Shown: positions 1 to 5,427 of the stretch, in pieces
How positions within the stretch are numbered: position 1 is the first letter of the stretch
How the letters are laid out: each line of letters opens with the position of its first letter
Assembly (NCBI GenBank): GCA_910578305.1
Contig: CAJTQH010000047.1
Coordinates: 11,796 to 17,987, forward strand
DNA length: 6,192 nt
Source of the DNA: an uncultured Muribaculaceae bacterium
Lineage (GTDB): Bacteria > Bacteroidota > Bacteroidia > Bacteroidales > Muribaculaceae
Direction: 5' to 3'
Translations under genes and position numbers: made by a program
The notes under the pieces: model-generated
Seen by the model: the letters and a program-made list of their open reading frames with translations, nothing else
Databases searched by the model: none
What the model was told of the DNA's origin: nothing

Positions 1-1627
1 CATATCCCGAAAAGTCCATTAGTACAGGCTTGCCGTGTTCGGCTGCATAACGCATACCCTCTTCATAATCGTCAAAGTGCTTCAGTTCTCGTCCGGCATA
101 CAAATTGAAATCCTGGGTATAAAGCGGTGGCACAAATGCGCTCACACCCTTGAGCGGAGCACCCCACATGCCGGGCAGAAGATACACAGCAAAGCTGAAT
201 GAGGCCAGCGCCATAAAAAATCTTGGTATAGACACATACTGTAGCGGAGCATCATGGCTGAACTGTAACTTACCAAGCAGATACAGACCCAACAGCACAA
301 ATATCACCACCCACAGAGCCACAAATACTTCTCGGTCAAGTATACCCCATCCGTAAGCCAGATCCACCACCGACAAGAATTTCAGCGACAGAGCGAGCTC
401 GAGAAATCCGAGCACCACCTTCACCGAATTGAGCCATCCGCCCGAGCGGGGCAGCTCTTTAAGCATCGAGGGGAATATGGCAAACAGTGTAAACGGTATG
501 GCGAGAGCAAGAGCAAACGCACCCATTCCGAGAGCCGGGCCCTTGATATCTCCGTTCGATGCAGCCTCCACAAGCAGAGTACCGATAAGCGGCCCCGTGC
601 ACGAGAACGACACAAGCACAAGCGTAAACGCCATAAGGAATATACTGATCATTCCGGTGGTACGTTCGGCCTTGCTGTCAACGCTGTTGCTCCATTTCGC
701 AGGAAGTTTTATGTCAAATGCTCCGAAAAATGAAATGGCAAATACCACAAGAATCGCAAAGAATATCAGATTAAACACAGCATTGGTCGCCAGGTCATTG
801 AGTTTGCTTGCACCAAATATACCGGTCACCGCGAGTCCAAGCACGAGATATATCACTATGATCGCAAGACCATACGTCATCGCCTCGAATATCGATTGCT
901 TTCGCGAAGTGTTTTTCTTGAGGAAGAAGCTCACCGTAAGAGGTATCATCGGCCAGACGCACGGTGTGAGAAGTGCCAGCAGACCGCCTACAAATCCCCA
1001 TATCATTATGTACCACCAGTTCGAATTTACCGTTTTCTCACTCCATTTCACTGGAGTCCACCACTGCGACTCATCAAGCTGCTCTGAAGTCTCGGACTCA
1101 ACCACGGGAGTAGCCGCTACCGTAGGCTTACGCTCCGACAGTTCATCGTTCACAGTATAGCCCTGCAAGGCGGCTGACAATTCAAACTGATACTTTGTAG
1201 GAGGCGTACAGCTCTTGTCATTACAGCACATAAATTCCACATATCCGGTAAATGCAGCTGCATGACAGCCATCCTCAAGCCGGAATGCCTGCTTCAGCAC
1301 CACTGTTTCATTCCACCAGCTAAGATCCATATTAAAAATGTCGCTGAACGCCTCTATTGGCTGTCGGTCAGCCATCACACTACCATCAAGACGTGCACCG
1401 GTTATCTCTTTAAAAACTACAGCCGTCGGACTCGGACCTCCTTCAGGCATATTCATCCCATAAATATGCCAGCCATCTTTAAGCGTGGCAGTAAACACTA
1501 TCTCGCCTTCAGTAGCTGATGTAAACTTCACTTCTGACGCCCAATTCACAGGCTCTTCCACCGCCAGCGCGTTATGCGACAGCAACCCGATGCTTGATAT
1601 TAAGCAAAATAGCAATAATCTTTTCAT
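1..1627 (-). CDS. dsbD: Thiol:disulfide interchange protein DsbD (C-terminus cut by window edge)
   Basis: This gene encodes an inner-membrane electron conduit of the DsbD family, which passes reducing power from cytoplasmic thioredoxin to periplasmic partners. 542 codons are present and the reading frame is open to the window edge. Residues 1-22 form a signal peptide (MKRLLLFCLI, ending ALA). Residues about 25-150 are an nDsbD-type domain with cysteines in FMCCNDKSCTPP (C134, C135, C140). Eight hydrophobic helices span about 204-487. The two transmembrane redox cysteines are C223 in LTPCVWPMIP and C343 in FSCTGPLIG; their 120-residue spacing is close to that of E. coli DsbD (C163/C285). Residues from about 510 begin a thioredoxin domain (KPVLMDFSGY), and the window ends just before its expected CxxC. 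The ATG overlaps the stop of the upstream gene as ATGA, suggesting translational coupling. Extra C134 beside C135 is unusual. Family assignment is firm; the partner proteins are unknown. Confidence 0.95.
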   Translation of the reverse strand, partial: MKRLLLFCLISSIGLLSHNALAVEEPVNWASEVKFTSATEGEIVFTATLKDGWHIYGMNMPEGGPSPTAVVFKEITGARLDGSVMADRQPIEAFSDIFNMDLSWWNETVVLKQAFRLEDGCHAAAFTGYVEFMCCNDKSCTPPTKYQFELSAALQGYTVNDELSERKPTVAATPVVESETSEQLDESQWWTPVKWSEKTVNSNWWYIMIWGFVGGLLALLTPCVWPMIPLTVSFFLKKNTSRKQSIFEAMTYGLAIIVIYLVLGLAVTGIFGASKLNDLATNAVFNLIFFAILVVFAISFFGAFDIKLPAKWSNSVDSKAERTTGMISIFLMAFTLVLVSFSCTGPLIGTLLVEAASNGDIKGPALGMGAFALALAIPFTLFAIFPSMLKELPRSGGWLNSVKVVLGFLELALSLKFLSVVDLAYGWGILDREVFVALWVVIFVLLGLYLLGKLQFSHDAPLQYVSIPRFFMALASFSFAVYLLPGMWGAPLKGVSAFVPPLYTQDFNLYAGRELKHFDDYEEGMRYAAEHGKPVLMDFSGY

Positions 1628-2094
1628 TTCTTGACCGAAATATTTTTAACCAATGTTTCTGTTGCGGGAGGCGTGCACGACTGATCATTGCATGCCATAT
1701 ACTTGACCGTACACTTTATCTGTCCTCCGGGATTTTCCACCGTAAATTTACGTCTGAACACCACCGTAGTGCCCCACCATGTCAGATCCAGATCAAACAT
1801 CTGGTCGTGCACACTTGTAGGCTTGGGCGCATAAGTGAGCGCACCGACAAATTTCACACCCGTACAGCCCGTCAGATCCACCTCCGTCGCCTTCGGGCCG
1901 CCTTTGGGCAATGTCAGTCCGTACAGATGCCACCCGTCCGATGGCACGGCCTTGATTATCACTTCACCCTCTGTGGCCGATGTCATTTTTACATTCAAGC
2001 TCCACCTTACGGGCTTTGATGCTCCCTGCGCCGACACCAATACCGCCGTGCATGCAAGGATCATAATTGCGAATAAATATTTAACGTTTTTCAT
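1624..2094 (-). CDS. Secreted stand-alone nDsbD-like (DsbD alpha) domain protein
   Basis: This is a 156-residue exported protein made of a single N-terminal DsbD-type domain (immunoglobulin-like redox domain) with no membrane or thioredoxin part. A signal peptide covers about residues 1-22 (MKNVKYLFAIM, ending VSA before QG). The mature part matches the first domain of the downstream DsbD: PVRW versus PVNW, TSATEGE in both, DGWHLYG versus DGWHIYG, WW in both, and ACNDQSCTPP versus CCNDKSCTPP. The likely redox pair is C135/C140 (CX4C); C77 and C128 are additional. It is the first gene of a two-gene operon and its TGA overlaps the dsbD ATG by 4 bp. By inference it accepts electrons from, or competes for, DsbD in the periplasm, acting as a mobile shuttle. 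C15 sits in a weak lipobox-like context (ILAC), but the hydrophobic run continues past it, so signal peptidase I cleavage is preferred. Its substrate cannot be told. Confidence 0.88.
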   Translation of the reverse strand: MKNVKYLFAIMILACTAVLVSAQGASKPVRWSLNVKMTSATEGEVIIKAVPSDGWHLYGLTLPKGGPKATEVDLTGCTGVKFVGALTYAPKPTSVHDQMFDLDLTWWGTTVVFRRKFTVENPGGQIKCTVKYMACNDQSCTPPATETLVKNISVKK

Positions 2095-2112
2095 ATTTCA
2101 GCATTATTTTTG

Positions 2113-2120
2113 CAAAGATA
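2113..2120 (-). promoter_or_regulatory. Bacteroidetes -7 box for the nDsbD-like/dsbD operon
   Basis: On the minus strand this reads TATCTTTG, an exact match to the Bacteroidetes sigma-ABfr -7 consensus TAnnTTTG. It ends 18 bp before the ATG at 2094, which implies a very short leader. No clear TTTG -33 element is present at the expected distance (about 19-21 bp upstream), so only half of the promoter is supported. The stretch between box and ATG is A-rich with no Shine-Dalgarno, as is usual in this phylum. Confidence 0.6.
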
Positions 2121-2204
2121 GTGCAAAATCGGCCATTATCTATCCTTTTTACATTTTTTACTTATTTACACGCCCGCCTGGCCGCTCGTTTCAAAAAAAA
2201 TCAT

Positions 2205-2212
2205 TAACTTTG
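2205..2212 (+). promoter_or_regulatory. Bacteroidetes -7 box for the GT5-like/DUF4270 genes
   Basis: The sequence TAACTTTG matches TAnnTTTG exactly and lies 33 bp upstream of the ATG at 2246, a sensible distance for a short leader. An A-tract (2193-2200) sits just upstream of it and a T-rich run (2227-2234) just downstream. No good TTTG -33 element is seen at 19-21 bp. Together with the minus-strand box at 2113-2120 it makes the 151-bp gap a divergent promoter region. Confidence 0.6.
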
Positions 2213-2245
2213 CACGTAATTACCAATTTTTTTTAGACAACTCTA

Positions 2246-3073
2246 ATGAAAGAACGTAGCAAAGTTCTATACATATCACAGGAAATAACGCCATATCTGC
2301 CGGAATCGCCCATGGCTGTTGCCGGACGTACACTCCCCCAAAGTGCTTCGGAGCATGGCTTTGAAGTCCGCACATTCATGCCCAAATACGGCTGCATAAA
2401 CGAACGTCGAAACCAATTGCACGAAGTGATACGCCTTTCTGGCATGAATGTCATTATTGATGACACAGACCACCCCCTCATTATTAAGGTGGCCACATTG
2501 CAACCCGCAAGAATGCAGGTCTACTTCATCGACAACGATGATTATTTCCACTTTTCGCCAGACAAAACCCTTGAGACCATATCCTCTCCGGCCGAAAACG
2601 ATGAGCGTCTCATGTTTTTTGCCCGTGGTGTTATCGAAACCGTACGCAAACTCCGCTGGAATCCGGCAATAATCCATTGCCTCGGATGGGTATCGGCACT
2701 TGTGCCATTATATATCAAACGTATGTTTGCCGATGATCCCACCTTTGCTTCATCAAAGATTATATATGCGCTTCGCAGCGAGGACTTTTCCGATACACTC
2801 GACCCACGCTTTCGCGAAAAACTCGGCATGAGCCAGTTCTCCGACGAAGACCTCTGCACACTCACCGACGAGCCGGTCGACTTCAAGACCCTCAATAAAC
2901 TTGCCATAGATTACGCAGACGCCATAGTTCAGTCATCGTCTGAAATTAACCCTGAAATACTGCAATACGCACAAGCATCCGGCAAACCGCTCCTTGAATA
3001 CCGCGATGACAATGATGAAATGCTGAAGGCATATGCAGACTTCTATAACTCGTTAATAACCCCCAACGACTAA
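2246..3073 (+). CDS. GT5 N-terminal-domain-only glycogen/starch synthase-like protein, probably non-catalytic
   Basis: This 275-residue cytoplasmic protein resembles only the N-terminal Rossmann half (starch synthase catalytic domain) of GT5 glycogen synthases. Supporting matches are VLYISQEITPYLPES near the start (family: VLFVASEVAPF), HGFEVRTFMPKYG (about 38-50), VYFIDNDDYF (about 92-101), NDERLMFFARGVIETVRKL (about 118-136) and the stretch ending in SALVPLYIK (about 143-158). Full GT5 enzymes are about 480 residues, with a second domain holding catalytic and ADP-binding residues; that domain is absent. The KTGG nucleotide-sugar loop is replaced by ESPMAVAG, and the usual HCHDW is HCLGW. 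Short GT5-like proteins of this size are, from memory, common in Bacteroidetes and often sit next to a DUF4270 gene, as here. I infer a non-enzymatic or altered role; annotation as an active glycogen synthase would be misleading. The ATG follows a -7 box by 33 bp and fits the family start. Confidence 0.8.
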   Translation: MKERSKVLYISQEITPYLPESPMAVAGRTLPQSASEHGFEVRTFMPKYGCINERRNQLHEVIRLSGMNVIIDDTDHPLIIKVATLQPARMQVYFIDNDDYFHFSPDKTLETISSPAENDERLMFFARGVIETVRKLRWNPAIIHCLGWVSALVPLYIKRMFADDPTFASSKIIYALRSEDFSDTLDPRFREKLGMSQFSDEDLCTLTDEPVDFKTLNKLAIDYADAIVQSSSEINPEILQYAQASGKPLLEYRDDNDEMLKAYADFYNSLITPND

Positions 3074-3113
3074 GGACTCAAATCCGCCCCTCTTTCTCCC
3101 ACGACTTTGATTT

Positions 3114-4517
3114 ATGAAACTTTCCCGACTCATATTGACAACATGCGTTGCTGCATACGGCGCATCAGTCGTATCCTGTGACGACGCAACTTCATCAATA
3201 GGCAACTCTTTGATCACTGACAGATCCGAAATTGTGATCGACTCCACATTCACTGTTTCCGGTGAATCCAAAGTCAATGCCGACATCCAGTCACGCACCA
3301 CAACTCAATTATTGGGCAGCCTTAACGCCAAAGAATACGGTACATTTTCATCAGAAATTGTCACTCAATTCATGCCGGCTTTACAACTCGACACCGTCGG
3401 TGTCAGCATAAACGATATCGATTCAATCAAAATGTTGATGTTCTATACCGCCGGCAACTTTACGGGCGACTCTCTTGTACCAATGGGATTGCAGGTATAC
3501 CCTCTCATCCGCCAGTTACCATCGCCAATATATAGCGATTTTGACCCCACCGGATATTACGACGACACCGACTGCTGGAGCAATGGCACCCATATTTATA
3601 CCGGCAATGCTCTATACAACGATTCGATCAACAATCTGACCTACCGCACTGTCGCCGTAAAACTTCCTAAATCATTCGCACTTGAATTCTATCAGAAATA
3701 TCTCGACAGCCCAGAGACGTTTTCTAATCCCGATGCATTTGCACAATTCTTTCCCGGACTATATATAAAGAACTCATTTGGCTCAGGTCGTGTCATCAAC
3801 TTCTCTGAGACTCGAATCAACCTCTACTTCCGTCGCCATGACAAAGTGACTAAAGACGATGTCACACGCGACACAATATACAACACCTCAGCCTCATACA
3901 TGGCCGTATCTCCGGAAGTAATTTCAAATAACATCATCCGCCTTCAGTTAAGCCAGTCACTACGCGACATGGCCGATCAGAACCAGACCATACTGGTGGC
4001 ACCGGCGGGCTACGATATACAACTCACATTCCCAACACGAGAGATCCTGAAACGATACCGTGATAATGCCGGCGCACTATCAGTCATCAACACTCTGACA
4101 TTCTCTCTGCCGGTTGAAAAAATCACAAACAGATACAACATCGCACCACCATCATATTTATTGTTGGTTCTCTCCAAAGACAAAGCAGATTTCTTTGCCC
4201 AAAACAAAATCACCGACAACAAAACCTCCTTTTTCGCCACATACAACGAATACACTAAGACATACGACTTCACCGATATGCGTCAATACATACTCGACAT
4301 GTTGGCTAAAGACAACCTCTCCGCCGAAGACTACACATTTACTCTAACACCCATCAACATCGTTACAGAGTCATCTTCATCAGACTATTATTACGGACAG
4401 GGACAGAGTTTCATAACTGAAATCACACCCTATGTATCCGGCCCCACTATGTGCAGACTGAAACTTGATGAAGCAAAAATTAAGTTCACCTATAGCAAAC
4501 AATCGGTAAATAATTAG
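3114..4517 (+). CDS. DUF4270 family surface lipoprotein
   Basis: The product is a 467-residue predicted lipoprotein. The N-terminus MKLSRLILTTCVAAYGAS is a type II signal peptide leading to lipobox VVSC with the acylated cysteine at C22. It is followed by DD, resembling the acidic lipoprotein export signal that sends Bacteroidetes lipoproteins to the outer surface. The start of the mature chain (CDDATSSIGNSL) is typical of DUF4270. The rest is rich in Tyr, Asp, Ser and Thr with alternating hydrophobic stretches, suggesting a beta-rich extracellular fold; no transmembrane helix or catalytic motif is visible. Length is normal for the family and the protein looks complete. It lies 40 bp after the GT5-like gene with no terminator or full promoter between, so the two are probably co-transcribed. 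Function is unknown; a link to polysaccharide or envelope biology is only inference from the neighbour. The TAG stop is immediately followed by the tRNA promoter box. Confidence 0.82.
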   Translation: MKLSRLILTTCVAAYGASVVSCDDATSSIGNSLITDRSEIVIDSTFTVSGESKVNADIQSRTTTQLLGSLNAKEYGTFSSEIVTQFMPALQLDTVGVSINDIDSIKMLMFYTAGNFTGDSLVPMGLQVYPLIRQLPSPIYSDFDPTGYYDDTDCWSNGTHIYTGNALYNDSINNLTYRTVAVKLPKSFALEFYQKYLDSPETFSNPDAFAQFFPGLYIKNSFGSGRVINFSETRINLYFRRHDKVTKDDVTRDTIYNTSASYMAVSPEVISNNIIRLQLSQSLRDMADQNQTILVAPAGYDIQLTFPTREILKRYRDNAGALSVINTLTFSLPVEKITNRYNIAPPSYLLLVLSKDKADFFAQNKITDNKTSFFATYNEYTKTYDFTDMRQYILDMLAKDNLSAEDYTFTLTPINIVTESSSSDYYYGQGQSFITEITPYVSGPTMCRLKLDEAKIKFTYSKQSVNN

Positions 4518-4525
4518 TATCTTTG
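4518..4525 (+). promoter_or_regulatory. -7 box for tRNA-Thr
   Basis: TATCTTTG matches the Bacteroidetes -7 consensus TAnnTTTG exactly. It begins at the first base after the DUF4270 stop codon and lies 30 bp before the mature tRNA 5' end, a normal leader distance. Any -33 element would lie inside the 3' end of the DUF4270 gene; no good TTTG is seen there. Confidence 0.6.
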
Positions 4526-4549
4526 CATCGCATTTTAGCGAATGCAAAG
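4521..4549 (+). repeat. Palindrome overlapping the tRNA-Thr -7 box
   Basis: CTTTGCATCGC (4521-4531) and GCGAATGCAAAG (4538-4549) are inverted copies, pairing over 8 bp (CTTTGCAT/ATGCAAAG) plus 3 bp (CGC/GCG) with one bulged A and a 6-nt ATTTTA loop. The left arm includes the CTTTG of the -7 box. With no T-run after it, it is not a normal intrinsic terminator. It could be an operator, a leader hairpin or a weak terminator/processing site for the DUF4270 transcript. Confidence 0.6.
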
Positions 4550-4555
4550 CAATCA

Positions 4556-4628
4556 GCCGCAATAGCTCAGTCGGTAGAGCATTTCATTCGTAACGAAAAG
4601 GTCGACGGTTCGAACCCGTCTTGCGGCT
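4556..4628 (+). tRNA. tRNA-Thr (anticodon CGU)
   Basis: A complete 73-nt cloverleaf can be drawn. The acceptor GCCGCAA pairs with TTGCGGC (7 of 7), with T4628 as discriminator and no encoded CCA. The D arm is GCTC/GAGC. The anticodon stem is TTTCA/CGAAA with loop TTCGTAA, which gives anticodon CGT at 4589-4591 and decodes ACG threonine codons. The T arm is GACGG/CCGTC with loop TTCGAAC. The base of the anticodon stem next to the loop (positions 31 and 39) is an A·C mismatch; all other stem pairs are Watson-Crick. The gene has its own -7 box and a strong terminator 10 bp downstream. A mobile element begins directly at its 3' end. Confidence 0.96.
4587..4628 (+). other. Candidate attachment site (att) in the 3' half of tRNA-Thr
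   Basis: Tyrosine integrases of mobile elements often recombine into the anticodon-loop-to-3'-end part of tRNA genes, restoring the tRNA with element-supplied sequence. Here an integrase gene and an AT-rich stretch follow the tRNA at once, so the crossover probably lies within this segment. The second copy at the far end of the element is outside the window, so the exact core cannot be defined. Confidence 0.45.
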
Positions 4629-4638
4629 CAAATAAAAC

Positions 4639-4684
4639 AGATTGGAAATCAATTGATTACCTCAATTGGTTTTCAATCTTTTTT
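4639..4684 (+). terminator. Strong rho-independent terminator after tRNA-Thr
   Basis: A 17-bp stem (4639-4655 with 4663-4679) contains only two G·T wobbles. It closes a 7-nt loop (ATTACCT) and runs into a T-run (4679-4684). It starts 10 bp after the tRNA 3' end and should end that transcript. If the crossover is within the tRNA, this terminator is supplied by the element and also insulates its genes from tRNA transcription. The hairpin contains a TTG at 4653 in frame with the next gene, which is therefore unlikely to be its start. Confidence 0.88.
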
Positions 4685-4703
4685 GTATAACATAGCCAAA
4701 ACT

Positions 4704-4735
4704 CTTGCACAAATAAAAGTTTTTGCCCAAATTTG
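4704..4735 (+). promoter_or_regulatory. Candidate promoter for the arm-HTH protein and integrase
   Basis: CTTG at 4704-4707 and CAAATTTG at 4728-4735 are separated by 20 bp. Each differs by one base from the Bacteroidetes TTTG -33 and TAnnTTTG -7 elements, with normal spacing. A start near 4740 would place the tandem repeats at 4741-4764 at the beginning of the leader, suitable for autoregulation. The imperfect boxes make this a weak prediction. Confidence 0.35.
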
Positions 4736-4740
4736 CGACG

Positions 4741-4764
4741 AAAAAACTATCCAAAAAACTATCT
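4741..4764 (+). repeat. Two tandem 12-bp repeats (AAAAAACTATCY)
   Basis: AAAAAACTATCC (4741-4752) is followed directly by AAAAAACTATCT (4753-4764), 11 of 12 bases identical with a period close to one helical turn. A looser relative, CCAAAACTC, occurs at 4696-4704. The repeats lie between the attachment region and the start of the arm-HTH gene. Tandem direct repeats here could be arm-type sites for the integrase and its paralogue, or an autoregulatory operator. Low complexity (A-tracts) means chance similarity is possible. Confidence 0.55.
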
Positions 4765-4781
4765 CACTCTTTTTTTACAAA

Positions 4782-5426
4782 ATGCGGCTGTCAATAACCA
4801 TAATCAAGAGCAAGCCCAATAGGAATGGTTCATATGGAGTAAAAATAATGCTTTCGCATAATCAACGCTCTGCATATCTTTCCACGCCATATAAAATAAA
4901 CTCTTTAACTGAGTGGGACGGCAAAGCCATATGCTCACGTCCGGATGCTGATTATCTTAATTCTAAACTATATGATTTTCTCCATAGATGTGAGGAGGTC
5001 GCTTTCGGGCTTGATTATGATAATATGACGATTAATACTCTGCTCAAAGAAATTTCCGCAGGAGTTAAAATAAAAACAAATATGGAACGAAAGAGCCAAC
5101 GAGATCTTTACCACGAAAAAAGAGAGAAGTATTACGACTTTGTTATAAAGTCATACCAACAAGGCATGACTATTCGGGAGATTGCGGAACTTGTGCCTTT
5201 GAGTAAATCTACCGTTCAGAGATGGGCTGATGAGCATTTGAAAAAGGATTGTTCCGAACTTCCGATGGAAATGCCGATACCCCGAACCGTTGGAGCTGTA
5301 TCAAAACAACTAAAGGCAATGAACTCTCGGATAACCGAATTGGAGTGTCGGCTTGAGATGCAAAACAAGCAAGTGGAGGCTCTAAAGAGAATAATCGAAA
5401 TACTGAAAGACGAAAACATTATTTGA
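4782..5426 (+). CDS. Integrase-arm-domain / helix-turn-helix / coiled-coil protein, no recombinase core
   Basis: This 214-residue protein has three parts. Residues 1-63 (extending to about 90) align without gaps to the N-terminus of the integrase encoded next: IKSKPN, GS, KI, SAY, YKI and PDADY are shared, about 30 of 63 positions identical by eye. That region is an integrase arm-DNA-binding domain. Residues about 117-152 form a helix-turn-helix (GMTIREIAELVPLSKSTVQRW). Residues about 173-212 are a coiled coil with heptad positions L177, I184, L191, V198, I205 and M180, L187, L201, L208. No tyrosine recombinase catalytic region exists. The ATG at 4782 is chosen because the integrase-like domain starts there; a longer frame from TTG 4653 would begin inside the terminator hairpin. 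The stop is 1 bp from the integrase ATG, so the two are probably coupled. I infer a dimeric DNA-binding regulator or directionality factor. The HTH plus zipper also recalls IS3-type OrfA proteins, but no OrfB follows. Confidence 0.8.
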   Translation: MRLSITIIKSKPNRNGSYGVKIMLSHNQRSAYLSTPYKINSLTEWDGKAICSRPDADYLNSKLYDFLHRCEEVAFGLDYDNMTINTLLKEISAGVKIKTNMERKSQRDLYHEKREKYYDFVIKSYQQGMTIREIAELVPLSKSTVQRWADEHLKKDCSELPMEMPIPRTVGAVSKQLKAMNSRITELECRLEMQNKQVEALKRIIEILKDENII

Positions 5427-5427
5427 G

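Noticed and set aside
429..1160. Long plus-strand reading frame (243 codons)
   Set aside because: It lies antisense to dsbD, whose frame carries clear domains, cysteines and membrane helices; the plus-strand product has no recognisable features.
2050..2052. Lipobox reading of C15 (ILAC) in the small nDsbD-like protein
   Set aside because: The hydrophobic stretch continues past the cysteine to VSAQG, which fits signal peptidase I better, and the -2 Leu is a poor lipobox residue.
1594..2236. Plus-strand reading frames across the nDsbD-like gene
   Set aside because: They are antisense shadows; the minus-strand frame has a signal peptide and strong similarity to DsbD.
2233..2907. Minus-strand and alternative-frame openings inside the GT5-like gene
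   Set aside because: The plus-strand frame has family motifs and a promoter box; the others have no motifs.
3074..3113. Separate promoter for the DUF4270 gene (GACTTTG before the ATG)
   Set aside because: The TA of the -7 consensus is missing, it is only a few bases from the ATG, and the 40-bp gap fits an operon.
4521..4549. Intrinsic terminator for the DUF4270 gene
   Set aside because: The hairpin is not followed by a T-run and overlaps the tRNA -7 box.
4653..4781. In-frame N-terminal extension of the arm-HTH protein from a TTG start
   Set aside because: It begins inside the terminator hairpin, is low-complexity and AT-rich, and the similarity to the integrase starts at the ATG at 4782.
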